A stretch of DNA of 64,000 nucleotides, taken from CAYVHU01 sp964451415 (GTDB lineage: Bacteria; Pseudomonadota; Alphaproteobacteria; Rhodospirillales; Magnetovibrionaceae). Shown here piece after piece: positions 52,057 to 59,899 of this stretch (its first letter is position 1; each line of letters opens with the position of its first letter). The stretch lies in assembly GCA_964451415.1 (NCBI GenBank), contig CAYVHU010000005.1, forward strand, positions 62,001-126,000. The letters run 5' to 3'. Below the pieces are notes generated by a model. The model worked only from the letters and a program-made list of their open reading frames with translations, searched no databases and was not told the DNA's origin. Position numbers and translations under genes: made by a program.

Positions 52057-53175
52057 TCATACCCGCATTGGCATCAGCACATAAATTGCGCTGTCGTCGC
52101 CCTCTTCACGGATGATCGTGGGGGAGGCGCCGTCGGACAGTGACAGGGAAATGTCGTTGCCGGCGATTTGGCGCATGATTTCCAGCAGATAGGCCGCATT
52201 GAAGCCGATTTCCAAACGCTCGCCGTTATATTTTATTTCCAGTTCATCGGTCGCACTCCCACTGTCGGGACTGGAGGCGGACAGCACCAGCGCGTTTCCA
52301 TCCATGGTCAGTTTCACGGCGCGGGATTTCTCTGTAGAGATGGCGGACACGCGGTCCACCGCATCGGCCAGCGCCTTGCGGCCGACCTTGAGGTTCTTGT
52401 CATTGCCTTGCGGAATGACGCGTTCATAATCGGGGAAGGTGCCATCGATGAGCTTTGACGTCAGAACGACACCGTCGAATGAAAACTGCATCTTGGTGTC
52501 GGAGAGGGAAACCTGGATTTCACCTTCGGTTTCCTCGATCAGTTTATGCAGTTCTTGCACCGTTTTGCGCGGTACGATCACGCCGGGCATTGCGGCGGCG
52601 CCGTCGGGCAGGTCCGTTTCCGCGCTGGCGAGGCGGTGACCGTCGGTGGCCACCGCGCGCAGCACCGGCCCGCTTTGCGCGTCGGCGGCGTGCAAATAAA
52701 TGCCGTTCAGATAATAGCGCGTTTCCTCTGTGGAAATTGCGAAGCGGGTTTTGTCGATCAGGTCCTTGATCTGTGTTGCCCCGAGCGCGAAACTCACCGG
52801 CAAATCCGCCCCGGACATCACCGGGAATTCTGCTGCCGGCAAGCACGAAAGCGTGAAGCGCGAACGCCCTGAACGCAGCACCATTTGGCCGTCATCCGAG
52901 GTTGCGTCAAGTTCGACATCCGCCCCATCGGGAAGTTTGCGGACGATTTCATAAAGCATGTGCGCCGGTGCGGTGGTGATGCCCGGCTCCAAGACCGCGG
53001 CTTCGGTCGTGTCCACGATATCCAGGTCCATGTCGGTGGCGTTAAGATAAAGTCGGCCATCCCGGGCATCGAGCTTTACGTTGGATAAAATGGGAATGGT
53101 GTTACGCCGTTCAACGACGTTTTGCACATGGCCCAGGGATTTCAGCAGGGCCGCCCTTTCGATCGTAAGCTTCAT
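52057..53175 (-). CDS. dnaN: DNA polymerase III beta subunit (sliding clamp)
   Basis: The beta clamp encircles DNA and tethers the replicative polymerase. The 372-aa protein has the three-domain clamp pattern, starting MKLTIERAALLKSL, with FTLSCLPAAEFP near residue 107, the TRYYLNGIYLH segment near 172, and the C-terminal YVLMPMRV ending typical of DnaN. It follows dnaA after a 241-bp gap that contains a promoter and a tandem repeat, so it can be transcribed separately from dnaA. Confidence 0.98.
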   Translation of the reverse strand: MKLTIERAALLKSLGHVQNVVERRNTIPILSNVKLDARDGRLYLNATDMDLDIVDTTEAAVLEPGITTAPAHMLYEIVRKLPDGADVELDATSDDGQMVLRSGRSRFTLSCLPAAEFPVMSGADLPVSFALGATQIKDLIDKTRFAISTEETRYYLNGIYLHAADAQSGPVLRAVATDGHRLASAETDLPDGAAAMPGVIVPRKTVQELHKLIEETEGEIQVSLSDTKMQFSFDGVVLTSKLIDGTFPDYERVIPQGNDKNLKVGRKALADAVDRVSAISTEKSRAVKLTMDGNALVLSASSPDSGSATDELEIKYNGERLEIGFNAAYLLEIMRQIAGNDISLSLSDGASPTIIREEGDDSAIYVLMPMRV

Positions 53176-53200
53176 TTCGCGTCCAACGTTCCGGTCTTAA

Positions 53201-53236
53201 AAACTCGTGGAAATTCAAAAACTCATGGAAATTCAA
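53201..53236. repeat. 18-bp tandem duplication in the dnaA-dnaN gap
   Basis: Two adjacent 18-bp units differ at a single base: AAACTCGTGGAAATTCAA at 53201-53218 and the same with A for G at 53219-53236. They lie in the presumed 5' untranslated region of dnaN, 26 bp upstream of its ATG. They could be a binding site or a chance duplication; I see no match to a known DnaA box. Confidence 0.85.
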
Positions 53237-53300
53237 AGTTTTTGCCCGGAAGCGCACACTTAAAAACATCCCCCAGCAAAAGCCCCTGAAAAGGGAAATC

Positions 53301-53309
53301 ATTATACCA
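53301..53309 (-). promoter_or_regulatory. dnaN: Extended -10 promoter upstream of dnaN
   Basis: On the minus strand the sequence reads TGGTATAAT, a perfect TATAAT (53306-53301) with the TGn extension, about 125 bp before the dnaN ATG. The -35 position (CTTCTG) is poor, as usual for extended -10 promoters. An imperfect inverted repeat TCAGA...TCTGA lies just upstream. Confidence 0.5.
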
Positions 53310-53416
53310 AAGCGGGGCTAAATCAGAAGCGATTTCTGACCCCGCGTCAGAGTGGAAAAAACCGCTGGTTTCAAGACGTTGATTGTATGGAGGGAGAGGG
53401 CGCAAAGCCTCGCCAT

Positions 53417-54931
53417 TTATCCTTCCAGCATGCGCCGCAGAAGTTCCACATCCTCCGCGAAGCTCGCATCGCGTTCGCGCAGTTCCTCGACTTTTTTCAC
53501 CGCGTGCATCACGGTGGTGTGGTCTCGCCCGCCGAATTTGCGCCCGATTTCGGGCAATGAACGGCTGGTGAGTTGCTTGGCCAGATACATGGCCACCTGA
53601 CGCGGACGGGCGACCGAGCGCGCGCGGCGCGCGGAGTGCATATCCGAGGTGCGGATGTTGAAATGCGCGGCAACCTTCTTTTGAATCTCTTCGATGGTGA
53701 CGCGGCGGTCGTGGGCGCGAATCAGATCATGCAAGACGTCCTGCACGCTTTCCAGTGTGATGTCGCGGCCCACCAGGGACGCATGGGCGGCGACGCGGTT
53801 GAGTGCGCCTTCCAGTTCGCGAACGTTCGAGGTGATTTTGTGCGCCAGAAATTCCAGAACCTTGCCGGGGACGGCGGCGTTCATGCGTTCCGCTTTGGTT
53901 TGTAAAATGCCAAGGCGCAGTTCATACGTCGTGGCGTGAATATCCGCCACCAGCCCGCAGTTGAGACGCGACTTCAGGCGCTCTTCCATGCCTTCCAGGT
54001 CGGACGGCGACTTGTCCGCTGAAATGACGATCTGCCGCCCTTGATCGACCAAGGCGTTGAAGGTATGGAAGAATTCTTCCTGTGTTGAATCCTTGCCGGA
54101 AATGAACTGCACGTCATCGATCATCAACACGTCGACGTTGCGGAATTGATCCTTGAAATCGACAGTGTTTTGTTCGCGCAAGGCGCGAATGAAGCGATAC
54201 ATGAACTTTTCCGCCGACATGTATATGACCGTGCGCCCGGGATTGCTCTCACGGATCAACCATGCGATGGCATGCATCAGATGGGTTTTGCCCAAGCCTA
54301 CGCCACCATAAAGAAACAGAGGATTGAATTGCATATCGGGGCTTTCTGCCACACGTTTGGCGGCGGCATAAGCAAATTCGTTAGGTTTTCCCACGACGAA
54401 ATTATCGAACGTGTAACGGGGATCCAGTGGGGCACTGATTTCGAAGGCGGTATTGTTCACGGGACGTTTTTGTGTGAAATCAACGCGCGAAAGCAGAGGG
54501 GAATGCAGGGGCGAGGAAGGCGGTGCGGCACGCGAAGGCCTGTCGGGGCCCGTCGGCTTTACAGCCCCCTGAGTTGTCTGCGGGTGAGCCATCTGTGCGC
54601 GATCGGTTCGGGGGGAACCGGGTCGCAGGGAAGTTGACTTATGAGCGTCCGATTGACCGTAATCGGCCTGCACGATGATTTCCACGGTCTTGACGGCTTC
54701 GTTCACATCGGCCCAGACTTCGCCGATGCGCTCCATGTAGTGTGCAACCACCCAGTCTTTCATAAAACGTGTTGGCACAGAAAGGCGGACATTGCCATCG
54801 CGCACGTCGCGTACCGACATGGGTTTCAGCCAGCTTTGAAAAGCCGCTTCGCCGATTTCGCCGCGCAGATTCGCCAGCACATCATTCCACTGGCCTGCCG
54901 CTTGGACGGAAGCGTTTGTTGTGTTCGTCAT
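53417..54931 (-). CDS. dnaA: Chromosomal replication initiator protein DnaA
   Basis: DnaA-ATP opens oriC. The 504-aa protein has domain I (WNDVLANLRGEIGEAAFQSWL), a long proline/serine-rich domain II linker (about residues 100-160) and the AAA+ domain III with Walker A GGVGLGKTHLMHAIA (about 209-223), Walker B VLMIDDVQF (about 270-278) and sensor motifs. Domain IV ends in the DnaA-box-binding helix-turn-helix (GGRDHTTVMHAVKKVEEL, near the C-terminus). GGGGGAGACC lies just upstream of the ATG. It is the first gene of the dnaA-dnaN-recF-gyrB series. Confidence 0.98.
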   Translation of the reverse strand: MTNTTNASVQAAGQWNDVLANLRGEIGEAAFQSWLKPMSVRDVRDGNVRLSVPTRFMKDWVVAHYMERIGEVWADVNEAVKTVEIIVQADYGQSDAHKSTSLRPGSPRTDRAQMAHPQTTQGAVKPTGPDRPSRAAPPSSPLHSPLLSRVDFTQKRPVNNTAFEISAPLDPRYTFDNFVVGKPNEFAYAAAKRVAESPDMQFNPLFLYGGVGLGKTHLMHAIAWLIRESNPGRTVIYMSAEKFMYRFIRALREQNTVDFKDQFRNVDVLMIDDVQFISGKDSTQEEFFHTFNALVDQGRQIVISADKSPSDLEGMEERLKSRLNCGLVADIHATTYELRLGILQTKAERMNAAVPGKVLEFLAHKITSNVRELEGALNRVAAHASLVGRDITLESVQDVLHDLIRAHDRRVTIEEIQKKVAAHFNIRTSDMHSARRARSVARPRQVAMYLAKQLTSRSLPEIGRKFGGRDHTTVMHAVKKVEELRERDASFAEDVELLRRMLEG

Positions 54932-55649
54932 TGGTCTCCCCCCATCTGCGTGGCGGCCTGAAACCGCGACGGTTCACCGTTCCACAATTTATTCCCCGGG
55001 CCATGGACGAAAAGACGATCCAGGGCGAAAGACTGAGAATTGCAAGACGGATGGGTGGATGCGCGCAATAGGTCAAACACGACGCGATGCTTTCCTGTCA
55101 TTGTTTTAAGATGCCTCAAAACCGAACATTTCATTCATGGGGCCCCCTCGTTTATCGCGTGGTCTCATTGCAGGCATTATTCTTGTGAACGCTTTCGCAT
55201 CCACCTTAAGTCCTGGCAATTTCATCAAACCTGCGCAGGTCTATCAAATGCACATCACAACAATACACACGATTATATGTAACGAGTTAACGCCACGGTG
55301 CATTCTCAAGAAAGCACTTAAATATTTTATTGATTAAACCGGCAATGCTTTACGGTTTTATTAAATTCATACTTTCCTTGCCCATCTATTTAAGGAGGGT
55401 GCAAAGGGCGCAAAGCATAACTATAGCTTATTTTATTGTGATTAACCTGAACCTAGTCTTAAAATTGGCCGTTGCCAACTTCCCCCAGTTCAGCAACAGG
55501 AGTGATTTTAGAAGGCCTCTCGGACTCTTTCAATACGCCAAAATGCGGTTCTGCAAAAAAATACGCTTGACTCAAATATGCGGGGGAAAACCATCCACAT
55601 AGTCCACAGGCCCATCGAAAATGCGAGGAAATTCAACCCCTGGATACGC
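54932..55649. other. AT-rich dnaA-rpsT gap with degenerate DnaA boxes: candidate oriC / dnaA control region
   Basis: No convincing gene fills this 0.7-kb gap. The central part (about 55250-55450) is AT-rich (TTAAATATTTTATTGATTAA near 55317-55336). Sites resembling TTATNCACA are AAATGCACA (55246-55254), CAATACACA (55261-55269), TGTGATTAA (55437-55445, reverse, one mismatch), and the adjacent CCATCCACA (55591-55599) and TAGTCCACA (55600-55608). Position next to dnaA and this clustering make it a candidate origin or the dnaA autoregulatory region. None is a perfect box, so confidence is limited. An inverted repeat AAACCG...CGGTTT lies at 55336-55358. Confidence 0.35.
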
Positions 55650-55684
55650 AAAAAAACCCACGTTCCGCGAAGGAGCGCAGGTTT
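55650..55684 (-). terminator. Rho-independent terminator of rpsT
   Basis: Read on the minus strand, AAACCTGCGCTCC pairs with GGAACGTGGGTTT (12 of 13 positions, including G-T pairs) around a 5-nt loop, followed by seven Ts. It begins 22 bp after the rpsT stop codon. Confidence 0.8.
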
Positions 55685-55705
55685 GGCATTTGCGTGAAAC
55701 GCGTT

Positions 55706-55972
55706 TTAGTCGCCAATACGCTTGATGGCGCCCGATAGTCGCGACAATTTGCGAGACATGGTGTTCTTGTGAAATATGCCGAGTTGCGCGCTGCGCATCA
55801 TTTGCGGTTCTGCAACCTTGAACGCGGCGGCGGCGGCGGACTTATCGCCGAGCGCGATTTCGGACTCTATTTTCTTGATGGAGGTGCGAACGCGTGAACG
55901 GCTCGCGCCGTTGACATCGGTGCGCCGCGCCGTCTGGCGGATGCGCTTTTTGGCGGATTTGTGGTTGGCCAT
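55706..55972 (-). CDS. rpsT: 30S ribosomal protein S20
   Basis: S20 binds 16S rRNA early in 30S assembly. The 88-aa, very basic protein begins ANHKSAKKRIRQTARRT and ends KLSRLSGAIKRIG, the family pattern of long helices with periodic Lys/Arg, and includes GIFHKNTMSRK. AGAGACG lies close before the ATG. It has its own promoter and terminator, and its neighbour dnaA is on the same strand, as in many alphaproteobacteria. Confidence 0.97.
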   Translation of the reverse strand: MANHKSAKKRIRQTARRTDVNGASRSRVRTSIKKIESEIALGDKSAAAAAFKVAEPQMMRSAQLGIFHKNTMSRKLSRLSGAIKRIGD

Positions 55973-56019
55973 CGTCTCTAAACCTTTGCAGTGAACGTCC
56001 GTCGTAACGGCAAGCGCGG

Positions 56020-56048
56020 TTTATATAGGGGCTGCCGCATATCGTCAA
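56020..56048 (-). promoter_or_regulatory. rpsT: Sigma-70 promoter of rpsT
   Basis: On the minus strand TTGACG (56048-56043), 17 bp, then TATAAA (56025-56020): near-consensus elements with ideal spacing, 48 bp before the rpsT ATG. This is the best-looking promoter in the window. Confidence 0.65.
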
Positions 56049-56070
56049 CCCCGCTTTTGATAAGTCGCCC

Positions 56071-56439
56071 CTACTTATAGCGTGGCGCGAGGGCGAAACG
56101 TACCGATACGGTTCCGACCTTAGTTTTGCGTATCATCAATTCCAGGGTTTCCCCTTCGCGTACGTAGCGCCCCTTTCCCAGCGCCATCCAGCCCAGTTGC
56201 GGTAGGGTTCTGGCGTAAAAAGCGAGAACCGCCTTTCGCGTAACCTGACCTTGCGCTGTTACTTCTGCGATGCGTCCTTCATCGGTGGCGAAGCTCACGC
56301 CATCGCCCACCTCTGTCAAGCCGGCCATCAGCGGCAGGTCGTCGATAATGCTGGTGAAACGTTCGGCGGCCCCCGCAGGCGGAACCCACGCCGCCAAGGC
56401 GAGCAAGACCAAAACCGAACGGAGAACAATGAGCGACAT
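56071..56439 (-). CDS. Small secreted protein of unknown function
   Basis: I do not recognise a family. From the ATG at 56439 (AGGG about 11 bp upstream) the 122-aa product has a signal peptide (SLIVLRSVLVLLALAAWVPP, cleavage near AGAAE). A compact domain follows, with FTSIIDDLPLMAGLTEVGDG, ARTLPQLGWMALGKGRYVRE and LMIRKTKVGTVSVRFALAP. The helix and strands near the end (VLAFYARTLPQLGW, then an alternating pattern) suggest a small periplasmic alpha/beta domain. It lies 13 bp after mutM on the same strand, so co-transcription is likely. Confidence 0.75.
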   Translation of the reverse strand: MSLIVLRSVLVLLALAAWVPPAGAAERFTSIIDDLPLMAGLTEVGDGVSFATDEGRIAEVTAQGQVTRKAVLAFYARTLPQLGWMALGKGRYVREGETLELMIRKTKVGTVSVRFALAPRYK

Positions 56440-56452
56440 CGTGCTTTTAACC

Positions 56453-57298
56453 CTAGCGTTGTTTGTGGGGACAATAATATGTGGAACGCCCCCCTTGTTC
56501 CAAGCGTTGGATTCCACCGCTGCGCGAAATGTCGCAATCGCATTCGGGGCACGCTTTTCCGGCGCGGCCGTAAACGGCGAAGGCATACTGAAAATAGCCT
56601 AATTTTCCATCGGTGGTGCGGTGGTCCTTGAGGGTCGAGCCACCGGCTTCGATGGCGGCGTGCAAAATGGACTTGATGGCCTGAGCCAGTTTCTTAGCCC
56701 GTCCGCCCTGCACCGTTGCGGCGCGACGTTTGGGGGAAAGGCGGGCGCGAAACAGGGCTTCCGACGCATAGATGTTGCCCACGCCCGCGACCACGCGCGC
56801 GTTCATGATGGCTTGCTTGATGGCAATGCGTCGGCCCTTCAGCGCGGCGGCGAAGACAGGTCCGCAAAAGGCGTCGTCAAGCGGTTCCGGTCCGATGGTT
56901 TTCAGCACGGGATGCTGTTTCCAGGTATCGGGTGGACACAGCACCATCAGGCCGAACCGCCGGGGATCGGTGAACACCACTTTGGCGCCCGTATCAAGAT
57001 CGAATTGAACGTGGTCGTGTTTGCCCACGGGCGCAAGGGGCTCGCCGGGTCGGTAAATGCGCACCCGGCCCGACATGCCCAAGTGCCAGATCAGGGTTTC
57101 ACGCGTCGTCTCAACGATCAGGTATTTGGCCCGTCTGTGGATGCAGATCACGCGTGCGCCTTGTAGACGATGCGCAAAATTTTTGGGCAGTGGTTTGCGT
57201 AAAGCCTTGCACCGGGCGTGAACGCATGCAAAAACCGCCCCATCCAATACGGGAGCGAGGCCACGTTTGACGGTTTCGACTTCAGGCAGTTCAGGCAT
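56453..57298 (-). CDS. mutM: Formamidopyrimidine-DNA glycosylase, altered zinc finger
   Basis: Fpg excises 8-oxoguanine and formamidopyrimidines and cleaves the DNA strand. The 281-aa protein starts with the catalytic PELPEVETV (Pro2, Glu3 counting Met). It contains LIWHLGMSGR, the H2TH region with NIYASEALFRA (about residues 174-184), and the C-terminal zinc-finger region. The first ligand pair is normal (CPEC), but the usual final C-x2-C appears as YYCPHKQR just before the stop, so the fourth Cys is Lys. His two residues after the third Cys could substitute. No frameshift explains it: the codons read TGT CCC CAC AAA. Confidence 0.95.
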   Translation of the reverse strand: MPELPEVETVKRGLAPVLDGAVFACVHARCKALRKPLPKNFAHRLQGARVICIHRRAKYLIVETTRETLIWHLGMSGRVRIYRPGEPLAPVGKHDHVQFDLDTGAKVVFTDPRRFGLMVLCPPDTWKQHPVLKTIGPEPLDDAFCGPVFAAALKGRRIAIKQAIMNARVVAGVGNIYASEALFRARLSPKRRAATVQGGRAKKLAQAIKSILHAAIEAGGSTLKDHRTTDGKLGYFQYAFAVYGRAGKACPECDCDISRSGGIQRLEQGGRSTYYCPHKQR

Positions 57299-57430
57299 GG
57301 CGCCGCATCGGTTCGGGTCCTTGGTTGTCCCCGATCATGCTGTCGGATCGTCAGGTTCGCGTCAACGAAGAACCGCGGCCATAATGGATTGCTCTTTTGT
57401 GTTTAACCGCAAGGAGGTATGTTCGCGCTC

Positions 57431-58207
57431 ATGACAAGTAAAACACGCACATCGGACGCGGCAGAAACCGAAGACGGCACCACGCACTTCGGTTTCAAAA
57501 CCGTGCGCGAGGACGAAAAGGTCGATCTGGTGCGTGGCGTGTTCGATTCCGTCGCTTCCAAGTACGACATTATGAATGACATGATGAGTATGGGCGTTCA
57601 TCGCCTATGGAAGAACCGGCTGATTGAGAAACTGCGTCCCCATGGCGCCCAGAAGCTCTTGGATGTCGGTGGCGGTACGGGCGATATCGCGTTCAAATAC
57701 CTGGAGCGCGGCGGTGCCGACGTCACCGTGTTCGACATCAACGAAGAAATGCTGCAAGTCGGTCGTGATCGCGCCATCGACCGGGGGCTGCTCAGGGGGA
57801 TCGAGTGGATTCAAGGCAATGCCGAAGATCTGCCGTTCGAGGATGCGACATTCGACGCCTACACCATCGCGTTTTGCATCCGCAACGTCACCCATATCGA
57901 TCGCGCATTGCGCGAAGCGCGACGGGTGCTGAAGCCCGGCGGACATTTTTTGTGTTTGGAATTTTCTAAAGTGTCGCAGCCGGCTCTGAGTCGGATTTAC
58001 GATATCTACTCTTTCTCTATCTTGCCCAAACTGGGCGAAACGATTGCCGGAGATCGGAAATCTTATCAATACCTGGCCGAATCCATCCGCCGCTTTCCCG
58101 ATCAGGAGGCTTTCAAGGCCATGATCGAAGACGCCGGACTCGATCAGGTATCGTATGAGAATCTGACGGGCGGCATCGCCTGTATCCATAGCGCCTGGCG
58201 CATATAA
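57431..58207 (+). CDS. ubiE: Ubiquinone/menaquinone C-methyltransferase UbiE
   Basis: UbiE C-methylates the quinone ring with S-adenosylmethionine. The 258-aa protein has FDSVASKYDIMNDMMSMG (about residues 37-54), the SAM motif LLDVGGGTGDIAFKYL (about 75-90) and SYQYLAESIRRFPDQEAF near residue 216, all UbiE signatures. An AAGGAGGT ends 1 bp before an ATG at 57419 and 12 bp before the ATG at 57431. Because the first spacing is too short for initiation I choose 57431, but the alternative would add only four residues. ubiB follows after 12 bp. Confidence 0.96.
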   Translation: MTSKTRTSDAAETEDGTTHFGFKTVREDEKVDLVRGVFDSVASKYDIMNDMMSMGVHRLWKNRLIEKLRPHGAQKLLDVGGGTGDIAFKYLERGGADVTVFDINEEMLQVGRDRAIDRGLLRGIEWIQGNAEDLPFEDATFDAYTIAFCIRNVTHIDRALREARRVLKPGGHFLCLEFSKVSQPALSRIYDIYSFSILPKLGETIAGDRKSYQYLAESIRRFPDQEAFKAMIEDAGLDQVSYENLTGGIACIHSAWRI

Positions 58208-58219
58208 TCGAGGTTCGCC

Positions 58220-59794
58220 GTGGAATCCCTGCGTCACATTTTTCGCCTTTTGATAATCGCACGCACCTTGGTGCGTCACGACGCCTTGTTTATTCTGGAG
58301 CGTTTGAAACTCGCGCCCGGCGTCGTCGCGTTTACACGATTTGTATTCGGGCGTCGTGCCCTGGGTCGTCTTGTGGGGGGGCGTCCGATCAAGGGACGTC
58401 CGGGGGAGCGTCTTGCGCGGGCCTTCGTTGAAATGGGCCCGAGTTTCATCAAGGTCGGCCAGATGCTTTCTACGCGTTCCGACCTTCTGGGCGAGGAAAT
58501 CGCCGCCGATCTTTCACAATTGCAAGACAAGTTGCCGCCCTTTTCCACCCCAGAGGCGCGTGCCGCCATCGAAGATGAATTCGGCAAGCCCATCGACGAA
58601 GTGTTCGCGCATTTCGAAGACGAGTCCGTGGCCGCAGCGTCCATCGCCCAGGTGCACTTTGCGGTGACAACCAGCGGCGAGGAAGTCGCCGTGAAAATTC
58701 TGCGTCCCGGAATCGAAGAGGCCTTTCACAACGACCTGGAGCTATTTTTCTGGGGCGCGCGATTGCTGGAACGCACACGGCCAGAGATGCGCCGCCTGAA
58801 ACCGGTGGAGAGCGTACACACGCTTGCGCGGTCCGTGGAAATGGAAATGGACCTGCGCTTTGAAGCCGCCGCCGCCGATGAACTGCGGGAGAACTTCGTC
58901 GGCGATGAAACAATCTTCGTGCCCAGAATCAATTGGCCGCGCACGGGGCAGCGTGTCCTTACCACGCAACGTGTGCACGGCATTCCCTTCAGCGATGTGG
59001 ATGCCATCGTGCGCGCCGGACACGATCCGAACGAGGTTTTGCGCAAAACTGCCGAGGCGCTTTTTCAGCAGGCCTTCCGTGACGGATTGTTCCACGGCGA
59101 CATGCATCCCGGAAACCTGTTTGTTTTGCCCAGCGGGGCGATCGCCATTGTCGATTTCGGCATCATGGGACGCATTGATCGCCCCACGCGTAAGCATCTG
59201 GCGGAACTTCTGTTGGGGTTTCTGAGCCGGAATTATCGTCGCGCGGCGGAGGTGCATTTTGAAGCCGGATGGATTCCGGCGGACCAGCCCTTGGACGAAT
59301 TCACCCAGGCGTGCCGTTCCATCGGGGAACCGATTCTGGACCTTCCGCAAAATGAAATTTCCATTGCGCGCTTGTTAGGCCAACTGTTTCAGATCACCGA
59401 AACCTTTCACATGGAAACGCAACCGCAATTGCTGCTTTTGCAAAAAACCATGCTGGTGGCCGAAGGGATGGGGCGTACCTTGGCGCCAAATGCGAATATG
59501 TGGTTTATCGCGCGGCCTTTGATAGAGGCATGGATGCGTGCGAATCTGGGACCCGAAGCCAGGATCCGCGATGCGGCCACACAAACGCTTGCCACCTTGA
59601 AGAAACTGCCGATTCTCGTTCAGCGATTGGAAAATGTGCTGGCGCAGTTCGATGAAAAAGGGCTTCGCCTTCATCCCGAGACCGTGCGCCAGTTGCGCGG
59701 TGAACGTACGGGCAATTCCACGGTTTTGCCCCTTGCGATGCTCCTCTTTCTGGCGATCGGCGGTCTTGGCGTGCTGGGCTTTCTCGTTTTTTAG
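58220..59794 (+). CDS. ubiB: Ubiquinone biosynthesis protein kinase-like UbiB
   Basis: UbiB is an atypical ABC1/ADCK-type kinase-like ATPase needed for coenzyme Q synthesis. The 524-aa protein has the KxGQ motif in MGPSFIKVGQMLSTRSD (about residues 72-88), PFSTPEARAAIE, ASIAQVHFA (the Ala-rich loop), DGLFHGDMHPGNLFVLP (about 290-306) and DFGIMGRID. A C-terminal hydrophobic anchor (LPLAMLLFLAIGGLGVLGFLVF) suits a membrane-attached protein. Start is GTG with GAGG about 6 bp upstream. It is coupled with ubiE. Confidence 0.96.
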   Translation: MESLRHIFRLLIIARTLVRHDALFILERLKLAPGVVAFTRFVFGRRALGRLVGGRPIKGRPGERLARAFVEMGPSFIKVGQMLSTRSDLLGEEIAADLSQLQDKLPPFSTPEARAAIEDEFGKPIDEVFAHFEDESVAAASIAQVHFAVTTSGEEVAVKILRPGIEEAFHNDLELFFWGARLLERTRPEMRRLKPVESVHTLARSVEMEMDLRFEAAAADELRENFVGDETIFVPRINWPRTGQRVLTTQRVHGIPFSDVDAIVRAGHDPNEVLRKTAEALFQQAFRDGLFHGDMHPGNLFVLPSGAIAIVDFGIMGRIDRPTRKHLAELLLGFLSRNYRRAAEVHFEAGWIPADQPLDEFTQACRSIGEPILDLPQNEISIARLLGQLFQITETFHMETQPQLLLLQKTMLVAEGMGRTLAPNANMWFIARPLIEAWMRANLGPEARIRDAATQTLATLKKLPILVQRLENVLAQFDEKGLRLHPETVRQLRGERTGNSTVLPLAMLLFLAIGGLGVLGFLVF

Positions 59795-59839
59795 CAGTGC
59801 GCGCAATCGGCATATTGCTTGTTTTGATGATTCCCCTCT

Positions 59840-59887
59840 TTATCCACACTTATTTTTCGTATATAAAATGATTATCTTCTGATAATC
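59840..59887 (+). promoter_or_regulatory. Perfect DnaA box and hairpin upstream of coaBC
   Basis: TTATCCACA at 59840-59848 equals the high-affinity E. coli DnaA box, the only perfect copy I found in the window. An AT-rich stretch (TTATTTTTCGTATATAAAATG) follows, then a perfect inverted repeat GATTATC-TTCT-GATAATC (59870-59887), 12 bp before the coaBC ATG. It could be a DnaA-regulated promoter or part of an origin; the data do not decide. Confidence 0.45.
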
Positions 59888-59899
59888 GTGGGAATATAC

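Noticed and set aside
55330..55602. 90-codon reading frame in the dnaA-rpsT gap
   Set aside because: No ribosome-binding site, unusual composition rich in Ile/Phe from AT-rich DNA, and no recognisable domain; the region is better explained as control or origin DNA.
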